DNA of 61,161 bases from Pandoraea sp. Its GTDB lineage: Bacteria > Pseudomonadota > Gammaproteobacteria > Burkholderiales > Burkholderiaceae. The notes below the pieces were generated by a model. It was not told the DNA's origin and ran no database searches. It saw only the letters and a list, made by a program, of their open reading frames with translations. Both the position numbers and the translations under genes were made by a program. Position 1 is the first letter of the stretch; every line of letters begins with the position of its first letter. Shown one piece after another: positions 1 through 8,236 of this stretch. The stretch covers positions 1 to 61,161 of the forward strand of contig JARLJF010000005.1 of the NCBI GenBank assembly GCA_031291335.1, read 5' to 3'.

Positions 1-22
1 AACCGATGCCAAAACGGGGAGT

Positions 23-109
23 TGGTGCGAGGAAGGGGACTCGAACCCCTACACCCTTGCGGGCGTCAGGACCTAAACCTGGTGCGTCTACCAATTTCGC
101 CATCCTCGC
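23..109 (-). tRNA. tRNA-Leu (anticodon UAG)
   Basis: The minus strand folds as a class II tRNA of 87 nt. It starts GCGAGGATGGCG, which pairs with a 3' acceptor arm CCTCGC, followed by discriminator A and an encoded CCA (positions 26-23). The anticodon stem-loop is CAGG-TTTAGGT-CCTG, giving anticodon TAG (75-73). A variable arm of class II type (CGCCCGCAAGGGTG region) and a T-loop GGTTCGAGTCC are present. It reads CUA leucine codons. No second tRNA is adjacent. Confidence 0.97.
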
Positions 110-187
110 AGCCCGTGGGCGTCGTCACCTTTGTGAGGAAACGACATCCCGGCATCGGGTCGACGGCATGCGTGTCCTGGCGGACAT

Positions 188-210
188 GAAAAGGGGCGAC
201 TCATCGCCCC
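188..210 (-). terminator. Hairpin with T-run reading on the minus strand
   Basis: GGGGCGA-CTCA-TCGCCCC (193-210) is a perfect 7-bp stem. On the minus strand it is followed by TTTTC. It lies upstream of the tRNA, so it would stop antisense transcripts arriving from the gene at 405 rather than end the tRNA. The rest of 110-404 shows no gene. Confidence 0.45.
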
Positions 211-404
211 CACTGCATGCGTCAAAGCAGGCGAGCATTCTACACGAAGTGAATTTGACCGGCAATCTCCAACGACGTCGACACCCCCTCCCCCGCCCGC
301 GTAAGTCCGCAATGCTAGAATTCGCACCAATTCATGGCATTTGCCCCGGTTGCGCCCCCGCGTACCGACGTCCGGGCACCTGACCAAACCGATACCCCAT
401 TCGC

Positions 405-1280
405 ATGCAACCCCACGAGACCGCCGACGACTCCTCCGGCACCCAAGTCAGCCCCGCGCACGCCAACGACTACTGCCGCCAGAAAGCAGGCCCGCCCGGC
501 TCAGCGCTCTATTACGCGTTGCTCCAACTGCCGCCGTCCAAGCGCGATGCCGCCTACGCCGCTCACGCCTTCTGCCAGGAAGTCGCCGATATCCACGCCG
601 CCGTCCATGACCCCGGCGTCGCCCACGCGAAACTCGACTGGTGGCGTCAGGAACTGGCGCGACTCTTCGCCGACACCCCGGCGCACCCCGTCAGTCACGC
701 GCTCGCCCCTGTCATCAAAAATAGTGGCCTCACGCGCGCCACGTTCGAAGCCGTCTTGCATGGCGCCGAGATGGATCTCTCCCAGATGCGCTATCTCGAC
801 TTCGCCGGCCTCTCGCACTATTGCGACGCTGCCGGCGGCGCGCCCGCCGAACTCGTCTCCCACGTCTACGGCTTCGACAACCCGCAAACCCCTACCCTCG
901 CCCGCGCCTTGGGCCACGCCATCACGCTTGGGCGTCGCGTCTCCGACGCAGGCGTCGACGCCAGGGCCGGATACGTCTACTTCCCCATCGACGAGTTGCA
1001 ACGCTTCGGTGTCACCGCCGCCGATCTGCAAAACGGCAAGTACTCGCCCGCGTTCGTAGAACTCATGAAGTTTCAGCACGCCCGCGCGCGTCAAGCCATT
1101 ACCGAAGCAGCAGCGGCCATCCCCAAACAAGACCGTCGCAAGCAAAAGCCACTGCTCGCCCTCGCCGCATTGCAATTGGCACTGATGGACGAAGTCGCCG
1201 CCAGCGATTACCAAGTACTGCATCAACGCATCGACCTCACGCCCCTGCGCAAATTCTGGCGCGCCTGGCGCGCTCGCTGA
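405..1280 (+). CDS. Squalene/phytoene synthase family protein with degenerate active site
   Basis: This 291-residue protein has the overall layout of the squalene/phytoene synthase (trans-isoprenyl diphosphate synthase head-to-head) fold. YYALLQLPPSKRDAAYAAHAF aligns with the first helix before motif 1, and LGRRVSDAGVDARAGYVYFP aligns with the second aspartate-rich motif. In active HpnC/HpnD/CrtB enzymes motif 1 is DDxxD and motif 2 is DxxED. Here motif 1 reads ADIHA and motif 2 reads DAGVD, so several Mg-diphosphate ligands are missing. It may therefore be a non-catalytic relative, comparable in principle to the NDUFAF6 assembly factor group, rather than a hopanoid enzyme. No hopanoid genes lie next to it. 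The ATG at 405 has no clear Shine-Dalgarno sequence, but no better in-frame start is visible. Confidence 0.85.
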   Translation: MQPHETADDSSGTQVSPAHANDYCRQKAGPPGSALYYALLQLPPSKRDAAYAAHAFCQEVADIHAAVHDPGVAHAKLDWWRQELARLFADTPAHPVSHALAPVIKNSGLTRATFEAVLHGAEMDLSQMRYLDFAGLSHYCDAAGGAPAELVSHVYGFDNPQTPTLARALGHAITLGRRVSDAGVDARAGYVYFPIDELQRFGVTAADLQNGKYSPAFVELMKFQHARARQAITEAAAAIPKQDRRKQKPLLALAALQLALMDEVAASDYQVLHQRIDLTPLRKFWRAWRAR

Positions 1281-1498
1281 GCAAACTGCCGCTCAACTGC
1301 ATCCCAGCTCCACACAGATCCGCGACATCGCCCGAGCGATTCGCGGATCGCGGCTCGTTGAAACGAACGGCGAAACCATCCCTGTCTCAGTCACCCAGCA
1401 TTCGGCACGCCACGCTAACACGTCGGCGCGTCAAGCTCACAGCGCATGTAACATGCTCAACGCGCAACGCCAACACCTCGAACGCACAACGCCGCACC

Positions 1499-2725
1499 TC
1501 AAGCCCGCAACACATCCAGCGGTTTAAACGCACCCCCTAGCACCGGCTGTGGATTCAGCCCCCACCAGCGCTGCAGTACTGTCGCGTACACATCCCGGAA
1601 ATCGACCGCGAACGGCAGATTGCCATTCCCATCGAGCCGATCCAGTCGCGGCACTTCTCCGTAGAGGCCTCCACGAACGCGTCCGCCCGCGATGAAATGC
1701 GGTGCCACCGTGCCGTGATCCGTCCCATTGCTCTGATTCTCTCGCGGACGCCGACCGAACTCCGCATACGTGACGATCATCGTCGACTGCCAGCGATTCA
1801 GCTCGGTCAATCCCGCTCGCAACGCCATCATTCCCTGCGACAACTGACGTAGCAAATTCGCCTGCTGCCCCGGTTGATTCTGGTGCGTATCGAACCCATT
1901 AAGCGTCAGACGCAATACCGCAACCCCGCGCCCCGGCTGCGGCACGCCGGTCGGGGAATCCGCCGCAGCGACCACCTGCAACGCCGTCTTCACCACGTTA
2001 CCAAACGCCCCCGGCGGCATCGGCGCACGCAACACATATTGCCCCTGCCGCGGACGCAACCCGTCCGCCGCCTTCACAATGTCGTTCTCCACACGCAGCA
2101 CATGCGCCAGCGCCGGATTGCTGACCTGGGCCGCATTCGCCGACGCCAGATTCGCATCTCGCAAAAACTGCGCCGGATTGGTCAACGTCACCGCCCGAGC
2201 CCCGCCGCTCAGCGGCCCCAACTCCGCACTCCCCACGATCACACCATCCGCATCGAACCCTGGCGGCACCGACTGCTCCGCGAACGCGCGCGATAGCCAG
2301 CCGTCGCGCAAATACTCATCCGAGCGCGACGCCGTATTCCATATCTCGATCGACCGGAAATGCGACAGATTCGGCTGCGGATACCCCACACCCTGCACGA
2401 TCGCCAACTCCTTCGCCTGCCACATCGGCAACAACGCCCGCATCTCCGGATGCAAACCACTACGCTCGTCCAGTTGCACGACCTGCTCGCGCTTGATGCC
2501 GATACTCGGGCGCAGGCTGGCGTACGTCGGGTCCGCATAGGGAATGACCGTATTCAAGCCGTCATTGCCGCCCTTGAGTTCAATCAGGATCAGCAGGTTG
2601 CCGTAATTGCCACCCGCCGTCGGCAATATCCCGGACAGATCGCGCGCGGCAGCAAACACCGGCATCGGGGACAACCACGCAGCACCCAGGCCACCGGCGA
2701 AAGTCAGAAAATTACGTCGACGCAT
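1499..2725 (-). CDS. Exported DUF1501 protein (Tat substrate)
   Basis: The 408-residue product starts MRRRNFLTFAGG, a twin-arginine signal (RRxFL) followed by a hydrophobic stretch and an AAA-type cleavage region. The mature part shows the DUF1501 hallmarks LILIELKGGNDGLNTVIPY, LHPEMRAL and YAEFGRRPREN...GTDHGTVAPHF, a fold related to alkaline-phosphatase/sulfatase-type enzymes. The ATG at 2725 was chosen because it starts the Tat signal and has GAGAGG upstream; a longer in-frame ATG at 2788 would bury the signal. It lies just downstream of a DUF1800 gene, the usual partner of DUF1501, and both are probably cotranscribed. The biochemical function of the pair is unknown; a periplasmic or cell-surface role is inferred from the signal. 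Confidence 0.93.
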   Translation of the reverse strand: MRRRNFLTFAGGLGAAWLSPMPVFAAARDLSGILPTAGGNYGNLLILIELKGGNDGLNTVIPYADPTYASLRPSIGIKREQVVQLDERSGLHPEMRALLPMWQAKELAIVQGVGYPQPNLSHFRSIEIWNTASRSDEYLRDGWLSRAFAEQSVPPGFDADGVIVGSAELGPLSGGARAVTLTNPAQFLRDANLASANAAQVSNPALAHVLRVENDIVKAADGLRPRQGQYVLRAPMPPGAFGNVVKTALQVVAAADSPTGVPQPGRGVAVLRLTLNGFDTHQNQPGQQANLLRQLSQGMMALRAGLTELNRWQSTMIVTYAEFGRRPRENQSNGTDHGTVAPHFIAGGRVRGGLYGEVPRLDRLDGNGNLPFAVDFRDVYATVLQRWWGLNPQPVLGGAFKPLDVLRA

Positions 2726-2836
2726 CTCACACCTCTCATGGCTCGCCCCGCACGGATTGACGCGCAGACTTCGCCCAATGACATCCATCCTGTGCTACCC
2801 GCCATCACACCATCACAGCAGCGCGTCAGCACTTCG

Positions 2837-4564
2837 TCACTTCAACTGATACGCGGGGTCCATCAGTAACGCTTGCAAATAGGCCGCGCTATTCACGCCG
2901 GGCGTCTGCGGCGCCGCTGGCGCAAACGGCAACACCGCCCGCTGCAACGCGTCGCGCGACGCCTCATCCGGGACATCGACCGGTCCCAACGCGTAAGGTT
3001 GCAGCCAGCGGGACAGATCGAAACGCACGCCCGCAACCGTTCTCGGCATCGCGACTGCCGGACGCAACGCCGTGCGCTGCACGCCTGGGCGCGCCGAGAA
3101 CTGCGGCGACATCATCGCCGGGCCACCGGCATTCGCGTTCTCCGTCGCACGGAACATGCGCTCGACGAGCTGCTTGCGTGCGAGCAACGTGGTGCTGTCA
3201 ATCCACGCGTCACCGCCCGGCCACCCCTTCACATTCGGCGGACGGAACAGGTCCTGCCCAAGCACGCGCATCTGCTGAGCCAGCATCTGTGGGTCGTCAT
3301 AACCAATGTCGAACTCGCGCACCGTATCCGTGACGAACTCGGACGGCGACTTGACCAATGTCCCGCGCGTTCGGGCATCCCAGAAGGCAGGCGTCAGCAA
3401 TAGGGCGCGCAATGCCACACGAATGTCGTAACCGCTCTCACGGAAGGCACCCGCCACACGCTGGACCTGCGACGGATCGGGCGTCGGCGATACAAATTCG
3501 CGCCACAACTTGCCGGTGACGAACGTCGCCGTCTCCGGACGCGCCAACAGAATATCGAGCACCTGATCGCCATCGAAATCACCCGTCTGGCTGAGCACGG
3601 TCTTCGTGCCCGTGTCATGGACATTGGCGCGCCAGACGTAGCTCATCGTCGGTCGATCAATGCTCCAGCCGGTATAGGCACGCGCCGCCTCACGCACGTC
3701 CTGCTCGGTGTAATGCCCCTCGCCCAACGTGAACAACTCCATCACTTCACGCGCGAAATTCTCATTGGGACGCCCCTTCCGACTGCCCGCCCCATCGAGA
3801 TAGATGAGCATCGCCGGGTCTTTCGACACCTCATGCAGCAAGACGCCAAAATTGCCCAGCGCATTCGCGCGCAGCAGCACGTTCTGGCGATACAGCACGA
3901 CGGGCTCACGCACCTTGTCGTCGCTCGACACGAAGTGGTTATGCCAGAACATCGTCATGCGCTCGGTGAGCGGCGACGGCGTACTCGCCATCTCCTGCGC
4001 CCACCACGCGGCCAGCGACGCCGCCATGCGATCGCGTCGCTGGTTAAGCTCGCGGCGCTGATCGTCGGTCATGTTCTTGACGGGCACCCCGTAAAGCGGC
4101 GGGTCGGCAGCCCAGGCAGGCGGCGGTGTCACGGCGGTACGCCGCGCTTCATCCAGCAGACGATCGACGGCTTGCGCACGCGTGAGCCCAACGAACGGTG
4201 CAAGCTCACGCGCGTCGGGCGAGTAGCCGGTACGGGTGAGCAGGTAGCGGGCGTCGTCCGCTGTGAGGGGACGCGTCGATGAATCGGCGGCGGCACTTCC
4301 GCCGCGAGATGACGTCGAACGCGCCGGGTGCACGGCGCTCGCATGCTTCGTCCCCGCGGCCTGGGCTGCCAACGGCGACGCGAGCCACATGGCGGCCAAC
4401 AAGCCGGGTATGAGCCGACGATACGCGAGGGGTTTCGTTTTGCGCTTCAGCCGATCGGCTGGCGCCGTCGTCGCTGCCCCCGCCTTCGTCGCCTCAATTC
4501 GCAGACGGCGGGCGCAAAAAAAGCCAGCGTCGGCAGAGGCTGGCGGTATTGGTTTCGGCTTCAT
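2837..4564 (-). CDS. Exported DUF1800 protein
   Basis: This 575-residue protein belongs to the DUF1800 family: DDARYLLTRTGYSP near the start of the domain, NHFVSSDDKV, LLHEVSKDPAMLIYLDG, and NENFAREVMELFTLGEGHYTE are the conserved blocks. A hydrophobic export segment (LIPGLLAAMWLASPLAAQA, residues 51-69) follows an unusually long basic N-region of about 50 residues, so the true start may be downstream of the annotated ATG at 4564, which lacks a good ribosome site. The stop is about 110 nt before the DUF1501 gene on the same strand. DUF1501/DUF1800 pairs recur in many bacteria, but no reaction is established that I can name. Confidence 0.92.
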   Translation of the reverse strand: MKPKPIPPASADAGFFCARRLRIEATKAGAATTAPADRLKRKTKPLAYRRLIPGLLAAMWLASPLAAQAAGTKHASAVHPARSTSSRGGSAAADSSTRPLTADDARYLLTRTGYSPDARELAPFVGLTRAQAVDRLLDEARRTAVTPPPAWAADPPLYGVPVKNMTDDQRRELNQRRDRMAASLAAWWAQEMASTPSPLTERMTMFWHNHFVSSDDKVREPVVLYRQNVLLRANALGNFGVLLHEVSKDPAMLIYLDGAGSRKGRPNENFAREVMELFTLGEGHYTEQDVREAARAYTGWSIDRPTMSYVWRANVHDTGTKTVLSQTGDFDGDQVLDILLARPETATFVTGKLWREFVSPTPDPSQVQRVAGAFRESGYDIRVALRALLLTPAFWDARTRGTLVKSPSEFVTDTVREFDIGYDDPQMLAQQMRVLGQDLFRPPNVKGWPGGDAWIDSTTLLARKQLVERMFRATENANAGGPAMMSPQFSARPGVQRTALRPAVAMPRTVAGVRFDLSRWLQPYALGPVDVPDEASRDALQRAVLPFAPAAPQTPGVNSAAYLQALLMDPAYQLK

Positions 4565-4663
4565 GAGACGCTCACGTCAAAATGACATCAATGGCGTATT
4601 GGGAGAAGCGTTTGGCGACGTTTCTGAAACTTGTCTTCCAGCATTGACGCAGCGCGTGTCATA

Positions 4664-4978
4664 TCAATGACTATACAACTCGCGCACGGCGTCTTGAATA
4701 TGTTGACGAAGCAAGCGCCGGTCTTCCGGCGACATATGACCGTTCGGGCGGCGGCCCTGCGGCGTATTCGGGAGATCGTCGTTGCGCCGCTCGGCACCGG
4801 CATCTCCCTGAGGCGGTGCATTCTTCGACGGATTGCGAGGCGATGGCGCCGGCGCAGCGCGCTGCACGCCATGCGACTGCGTACTGAAATGGGGCACGGG
4901 ACGGGCATACGTCACGCCCAGGTGTCCCCAGAGCATGATTCCCCCGAACAGTAGCGTCAACTCAGCAGCCCATCTCAT
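4664..4978 (-). CDS. Small secreted protein, unknown function
   Basis: From the ATG at 4978 this gives 104 residues. Residues 1-25 (MRWAAELTLLFGGIMLWGHL...) form a signal peptide, and the mature part is short, rich in Pro, Arg and Asn, and ends in an amphipathic segment MSPEDRRLLRQHIQDAVREL. A longer in-frame start at 5044 exists, but it puts 22 polar residues before the signal. AAGGA lies 13 nt upstream of the chosen ATG. It is divergent from ompR and ends about 100 nt from the DUF1800 start. I do not recognise a named family; the clean signal peptide and C-terminal helix make a real gene likely. Confidence 0.7.
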   Translation of the reverse strand: MRWAAELTLLFGGIMLWGHLGVTYARPVPHFSTQSHGVQRAAPAPSPRNPSKNAPPQGDAGAERRNDDLPNTPQGRRPNGHMSPEDRRLLRQHIQDAVRELYSH

Positions 4979-5080
4979 CTTGTGCGTTTGTCCTTCATGC
5001 CATACAGCAGGTTTTCGCCCTGGCAGGGGTGCAAGTGTACCCACTGCCTATAGTCAGCGCACAAGCGGTAGGGTAAATTG

Positions 5081-5098
5081 TGTAACCCTTTGTAACCC
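5081..5098 (+). promoter_or_regulatory. Direct repeat TGTAACCC, spaced 10 bp, upstream of ompR
   Basis: Two identical octamers TGTAACCC lie at 5081-5088 and 5091-5098, exactly one helical turn apart. OmpR-family regulators bind tandem GTAAC-like half-sites at about this spacing, so autoregulation by OmpR is plausible. The repeats sit 50-67 bp before the ompR start and also upstream of the divergent small gene. Confidence 0.5.
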
Positions 5099-5147
5099 GC
5101 TTTGGCGGCCTCCTCAGTTCGCAACATTTCGGGCTAAGATACGTGGC

Positions 5148-5873
5148 ATGGAAAACAAAAATTCTCCCAAAATTCTGGTTGTCGACGACGATCCGCGCTT
5201 GCGCGACCTGCTGCGTCGTTACCTCGGGGAACAGGGTTTCAATGTCTTTGTGGCCGAAAATGCAACGGCCATGAACAAGCTTTGGGTGCGCGAGCGCTTC
5301 GATCTGCTCGTGCTGGACCTGATGCTCCCCGGTGAAGACGGTCTCTCTATTTGTCGCCGTCTGCGTGGCGCCAATGACCGCACGCCGATCATCATGTTAA
5401 CGGCCAAAGGCGAGGATGTCGACCGAATCGTCGGCCTGGAAATGGGCGCGGACGATTATCTGCCCAAGCCCTTCAATCCGCGCGAACTCGTCGCCCGGAT
5501 TCACGCCGTCTTGCGCCGCCAGGCACCGCCCGAACTACCCGGCGCGCCCAGCGAAACCATGGAGACGTTCGAGTTCGGCGACTTCGCCCTGAACCTCGCC
5601 ACCCGCACGCTTACCAAGAACGGCCAGGAAATTGCGCTCACGACGGGCGAGTTCTCGGTCCTCAAGGTGTTCGCCCGCCATCCACGTCAGCCGCTGTCCC
5701 GCGAAAAGCTGATGGAACTGGCGCGCGGACGTGAATACGAAGTCTTCGATCGCAGCCTCGACGTGCAGATCTCGCGTCTGCGCAAGCTCATCGAGCCGGA
5801 CCCGGGCAGCCCCCGCTTCATTCAGACGGTCTGGGGCCTCGGCTACGTGTTCATCCCGGACGGCGGCGCGTGA
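5148..5873 (+). CDS. ompR: Response regulator OmpR
   Basis: This 241-residue two-domain response regulator has a receiver with acidic pocket DDD at 13-15, phospho-acceptor D57 in LLVLDLMLPGEDG, T85 and K107 (LPKPFNP). A winged-helix output domain follows (about 140-240), with TTGEFSVLKVFARHPRQPLS and the recognition/wing region DVQISRLRKLIEPD. It forms a pair with the downstream EnvZ kinase and controls envelope/osmotic gene expression in better-studied relatives. The start MENKNSPKIL at 5148 was chosen because it opens the receiver domain. It has no Shine-Dalgarno sequence, and a TAAGAT hexamer ends only 8 nt before the ATG, so a near-leaderless transcript is possible. Confidence 0.96.
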   Translation: MENKNSPKILVVDDDPRLRDLLRRYLGEQGFNVFVAENATAMNKLWVRERFDLLVLDLMLPGEDGLSICRRLRGANDRTPIIMLTAKGEDVDRIVGLEMGADDYLPKPFNPRELVARIHAVLRRQAPPELPGAPSETMETFEFGDFALNLATRTLTKNGQEIALTTGEFSVLKVFARHPRQPLSREKLMELARGREYEVFDRSLDVQISRLRKLIEPDPGSPRFIQTVWGLGYVFIPDGGA

Positions 5874-6053
5874 TCTTCCGCCTTCACGTCTCACGCAGCA
5901 AAACGACGCCGGTCGCGATAAGCTCGCTCACCGGCGTTGTGTCTTGGTTCATGCCGCATCCAATGCCGTACATCGTTCTTCGTCCAGGCACCTGCCACCC
6001 GGCAACCCACGCCTGCAGACACGCACCCATCTCGCTTTAGACGGAGCAACCCC

Positions 6054-7394
6054 ATGCATCCGATCCGGATGGTACGCGGGCTGTTCGGCGGTCTGTTCTG
6101 GCGTACCTTTTTCCTCATCGCACTGCTCATCGGCGTCAGTCTGGCCGCCTGGTATCAGAGCTTTCGCGTGATCGAACGCGAGCCGCGCGCGCAACGCGTC
6201 GCGCAGCAGCTCGTGTCGATCGTCAAGCTCACGCGCACCGCCCTGCTCTATTCCGAGCCCGATCTGCGTCGCGCATTGCTTCAGGATCTCGAGAGCAACG
6301 AAGGCATTCGCGTGTATCCGCGCGAGCCGGCCGACAAGATCGAGAAGCAACCCGGCGGCGTGGTGCAGGACCTGATCGTGCGCGACGTGCAACGCCGCCT
6401 CGGCACCGACACGGTCATCGCCGCCTCGGTCAACGAGATTCCCGCCATGTGGATCAGCTTCAAGATTGATGAAGACGACTACTGGGTCGCCATCGAGCAG
6501 GATCGCATCGACACGGCAACCGGCCTTCAGCTATTCAGTTGGGGGACCTTCGCGCTCGCGCTATCGCTTATCGGCGCCGCCTTCATCACCGCCCTCGTGA
6601 ACCGGCCGTTCGCCCGGCTCGCTCACGCAGCCCGCGCGATTGGTGAAGGTCAACGCCCGGAACCATTACCCGAGCGCGGCATGGGCGAAGCCGCCGAGGC
6701 CAACCGCAGTTTCAATCAGATGGTGGACGAACTCGATCGCCTCGAAGCCGACCGCGCACTGATGCTCGCCGGCATCTCGCACGATCTGCGCACGCCACTG
6801 GCCCGATTGCGTTTGGAGACGGAAATGAGCCCGTCCGACGAGTCCGTCAAACGGGACATGATCAGCGACATCGAGCAAATGGACGAGATCATCGGCCGCT
6901 TCCTCGATTACGCGCGTCCTGCATCGCGCACGATGCAGGCGCTGGACCTGTCGGACATCGTCCGCGAAATCACGGCCTCGTTTGAAGGCCGCGAAGACCT
7001 GAACTTGAGCATTGAACTCGGCGAGGCCACGCCGGTGCTCGCCGAGCGCACCGACCTCAAGCGCCTGCTCACGAATCTGATCGAGAACGCGCGAAAGTAC
7101 GGCCGCGATGCCGAGACCGATATTGCCAACGTCCACATCACAACGCGCGTGCTCGGCGAACGTGTGGAAATGCGGGTGCGCGATACGGGGCCTGGCATTC
7201 CCGAGGAGCAGCTCGCCCTGGTGTTCCGCCCCTTCTATCGTGTGGACACCGCCCGCACGAAGGCAGACGGCACGGGCCTCGGGATGGCCATCGTCCAGCG
7301 CATCGCCACGCGCTACAAAGGCATCGCGTCGCTGCGCAATGTTCGCCCCGGCTCCGGCCTTGAAATCATCGTGTCATTTCCGCTTGCTAAATAG
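6054..7394 (+). CDS. envZ: Sensor histidine kinase EnvZ
   Basis: This 446-residue membrane kinase has a first transmembrane helix at about residues 17-35, a periplasmic region to about 160, and a second helix at about 163-183. A HAMP segment (NRPFARLAHAARAIGEGQ) comes next, then a HisKA domain with the phosphorylated H243 in LAGISHDLRTPLARLR, and a HATPase domain with N-box NLIENARKYG and G-boxes DTGPGIP and GTGLGMAIV. It autophosphorylates and transfers phosphate to OmpR, encoded 180 nt upstream on the same strand. The ATG at 6054 follows an ACGGAG ribosome site; the longer upstream reading frame has no signal-like N-terminus. The 180-nt ompR-envZ gap holds no other gene. Confidence 0.95.
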   Translation: MHPIRMVRGLFGGLFWRTFFLIALLIGVSLAAWYQSFRVIEREPRAQRVAQQLVSIVKLTRTALLYSEPDLRRALLQDLESNEGIRVYPREPADKIEKQPGGVVQDLIVRDVQRRLGTDTVIAASVNEIPAMWISFKIDEDDYWVAIEQDRIDTATGLQLFSWGTFALALSLIGAAFITALVNRPFARLAHAARAIGEGQRPEPLPERGMGEAAEANRSFNQMVDELDRLEADRALMLAGISHDLRTPLARLRLETEMSPSDESVKRDMISDIEQMDEIIGRFLDYARPASRTMQALDLSDIVREITASFEGREDLNLSIELGEATPVLAERTDLKRLLTNLIENARKYGRDAETDIANVHITTRVLGERVEMRVRDTGPGIPEEQLALVFRPFYRVDTARTKADGTGLGMAIVQRIATRYKGIASLRNVRPGSGLEIIVSFPLAK

Positions 7395-7466
7395 GTGTGA
7401 ACCCGCAGAAATTTGGCTATGCTCAAGGCTTGCCCCTGCGGCATCACGCAAAATCCTATCGAAGGG

Positions 7467-7503
7467 ATTTGATTTAACTATCCCCGGCATAAAAAGAAAC
7501 TAT
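7467..7503 (+). promoter_or_regulatory. OxyR-type operator of ahpC
   Basis: Four tetrads spaced by exactly seven bases, ATTT-N7-CTAT-N7-ATAA-N7-CTAT, match the OxyR consensus ATAG-N7-CTAT-N7-ATAG-N7-CTAT at 13 of 16 positions. The site ends directly at the -35 box of the ahpC promoter, the classic position for OxyR activation. Confidence 0.75.
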
Positions 7504-7531
7504 TGCTATCATTGATTTGATAGCGTATACT
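7503..7531 (+). promoter_or_regulatory. Sigma-70 promoter of ahpC
   Basis: The -35 box TTGCTA (7503-7508) and -10 box TATACT (7526-7531) are separated by exactly 17 bp. Transcription would start near 7538, leaving a leader of about 90 nt before ahpC. Confidence 0.75.
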
Positions 7532-7540
7532 GCTTTGGTT

Positions 7541-7564
7541 GACCGGGATCGCGTGATCCCGGTC
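7541..7564 (+). repeat. Perfect 10-bp inverted repeat in the ahpC leader
   Basis: GACCGGGATC-gcgt-GATCCCGGTC is a perfect 10-bp stem with a 4-nt loop, located just after the predicted start of the ahpC transcript. It has no T-run, so it is more likely an mRNA-stabilising 5' hairpin or an operator than a terminator. Confidence 0.7.
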
Positions 7565-7628
7565 AGTTGCTGGTTGCGATGTACCCGTGACATCACGACA
7601 TAAACTGCACTAATTTAGGAGTAAATCG

Positions 7629-8177
7629 ATGAAGACTGTCGGCGACAAACTCGAAGCGTTCTCGGTAGAAGCTGCCAAGCCTGGTTTCAACAACCACGAA
7701 GAAAATGGCGTGTCGGCTTTCGAAACGATCACCGAAGCCTCGTTCCCGGGCAAGTGGAAGATCATTTACTTCTACCCGAAGGATTTCACCTTCGTGTGCC
7801 CGACCGAAATCGTTGAGTTCGGCAAGCTGGCCAACGACTTCGCAGATCGTGACGCTGTTCTGCTGGGCGGTTCGGGCGACAACGAATTCGTGAAGCTGGC
7901 ATGGCGCCGCGAACACAAGGACCTGAACAAGCTGAACCACTACTCGTTCGGCGACACCACGGGTGCCTTGATCGACCAACTCGGCGTGCGCGACAAGGCT
8001 GCCGGCGTGGCCCTGCGTGCAACGTTCATCGTTGACCCGGACAACGTCATCCAGCACGTTTCGGTGAACAACCTGAACGTCGGCCGTAACCCGGAAGAAG
8101 TCCTGCGTATTCTGGATGGCCTGCAAACCGACGAACTCTGCCCGTGCAACCGTGCGGTCGGCGGTGCAACGCTGTAA
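7629..8177 (+). CDS. ahpC: Peroxiredoxin AhpC
   Basis: This 182-residue typical 2-Cys-type peroxiredoxin reduces hydrogen peroxide, organic peroxides and peroxynitrite. The peroxidatic C57 lies in the motif FYPKDFTFVCPTE; two further cysteines near the C-terminus (C171 and C173 in LCPCNRAVG) are resolving candidates. Such AhpC proteins of actinobacteria and beta-proteobacteria pair with AhpD instead of AhpF, and ahpD is indeed the next gene, 59 nt downstream. A strong AGGAG (7617-7621) precedes the ATG. Upstream lie an OxyR-type operator and a good sigma-70 promoter, so induction by peroxide is expected. Confidence 0.97.
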   Translation: MKTVGDKLEAFSVEAAKPGFNNHEENGVSAFETITEASFPGKWKIIYFYPKDFTFVCPTEIVEFGKLANDFADRDAVLLGGSGDNEFVKLAWRREHKDLNKLNHYSFGDTTGALIDQLGVRDKAAGVALRATFIVDPDNVIQHVSVNNLNVGRNPEEVLRILDGLQTDELCPCNRAVGGATL

Positions 8178-8188
8178 GCGTCGTCTCG

Positions 8189-8211
8189 AAGCCCGCGCAA
8201 GCGGGCTTTTT
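8189..8211 (+). terminator. Intrinsic terminator/attenuator between ahpC and ahpD
   Basis: AAGCCCGC-gcaa-GCGGGCTT followed by TTT forms an 8-bp hairpin 11 nt after the ahpC stop. It probably lowers read-through into ahpD, making AhpC more abundant than AhpD. Confidence 0.75.
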
Positions 8212-8236
8212 CAGCCCAAAGCAATAGGAGAAATTT

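Noticed and set aside
1281-1498. Possible small gene between the squalene-synthase-like gene and the DUF1501 gene
   Set aside because: Open frames there are continuations of shadow frames, with no ribosome site and no protein-like composition.
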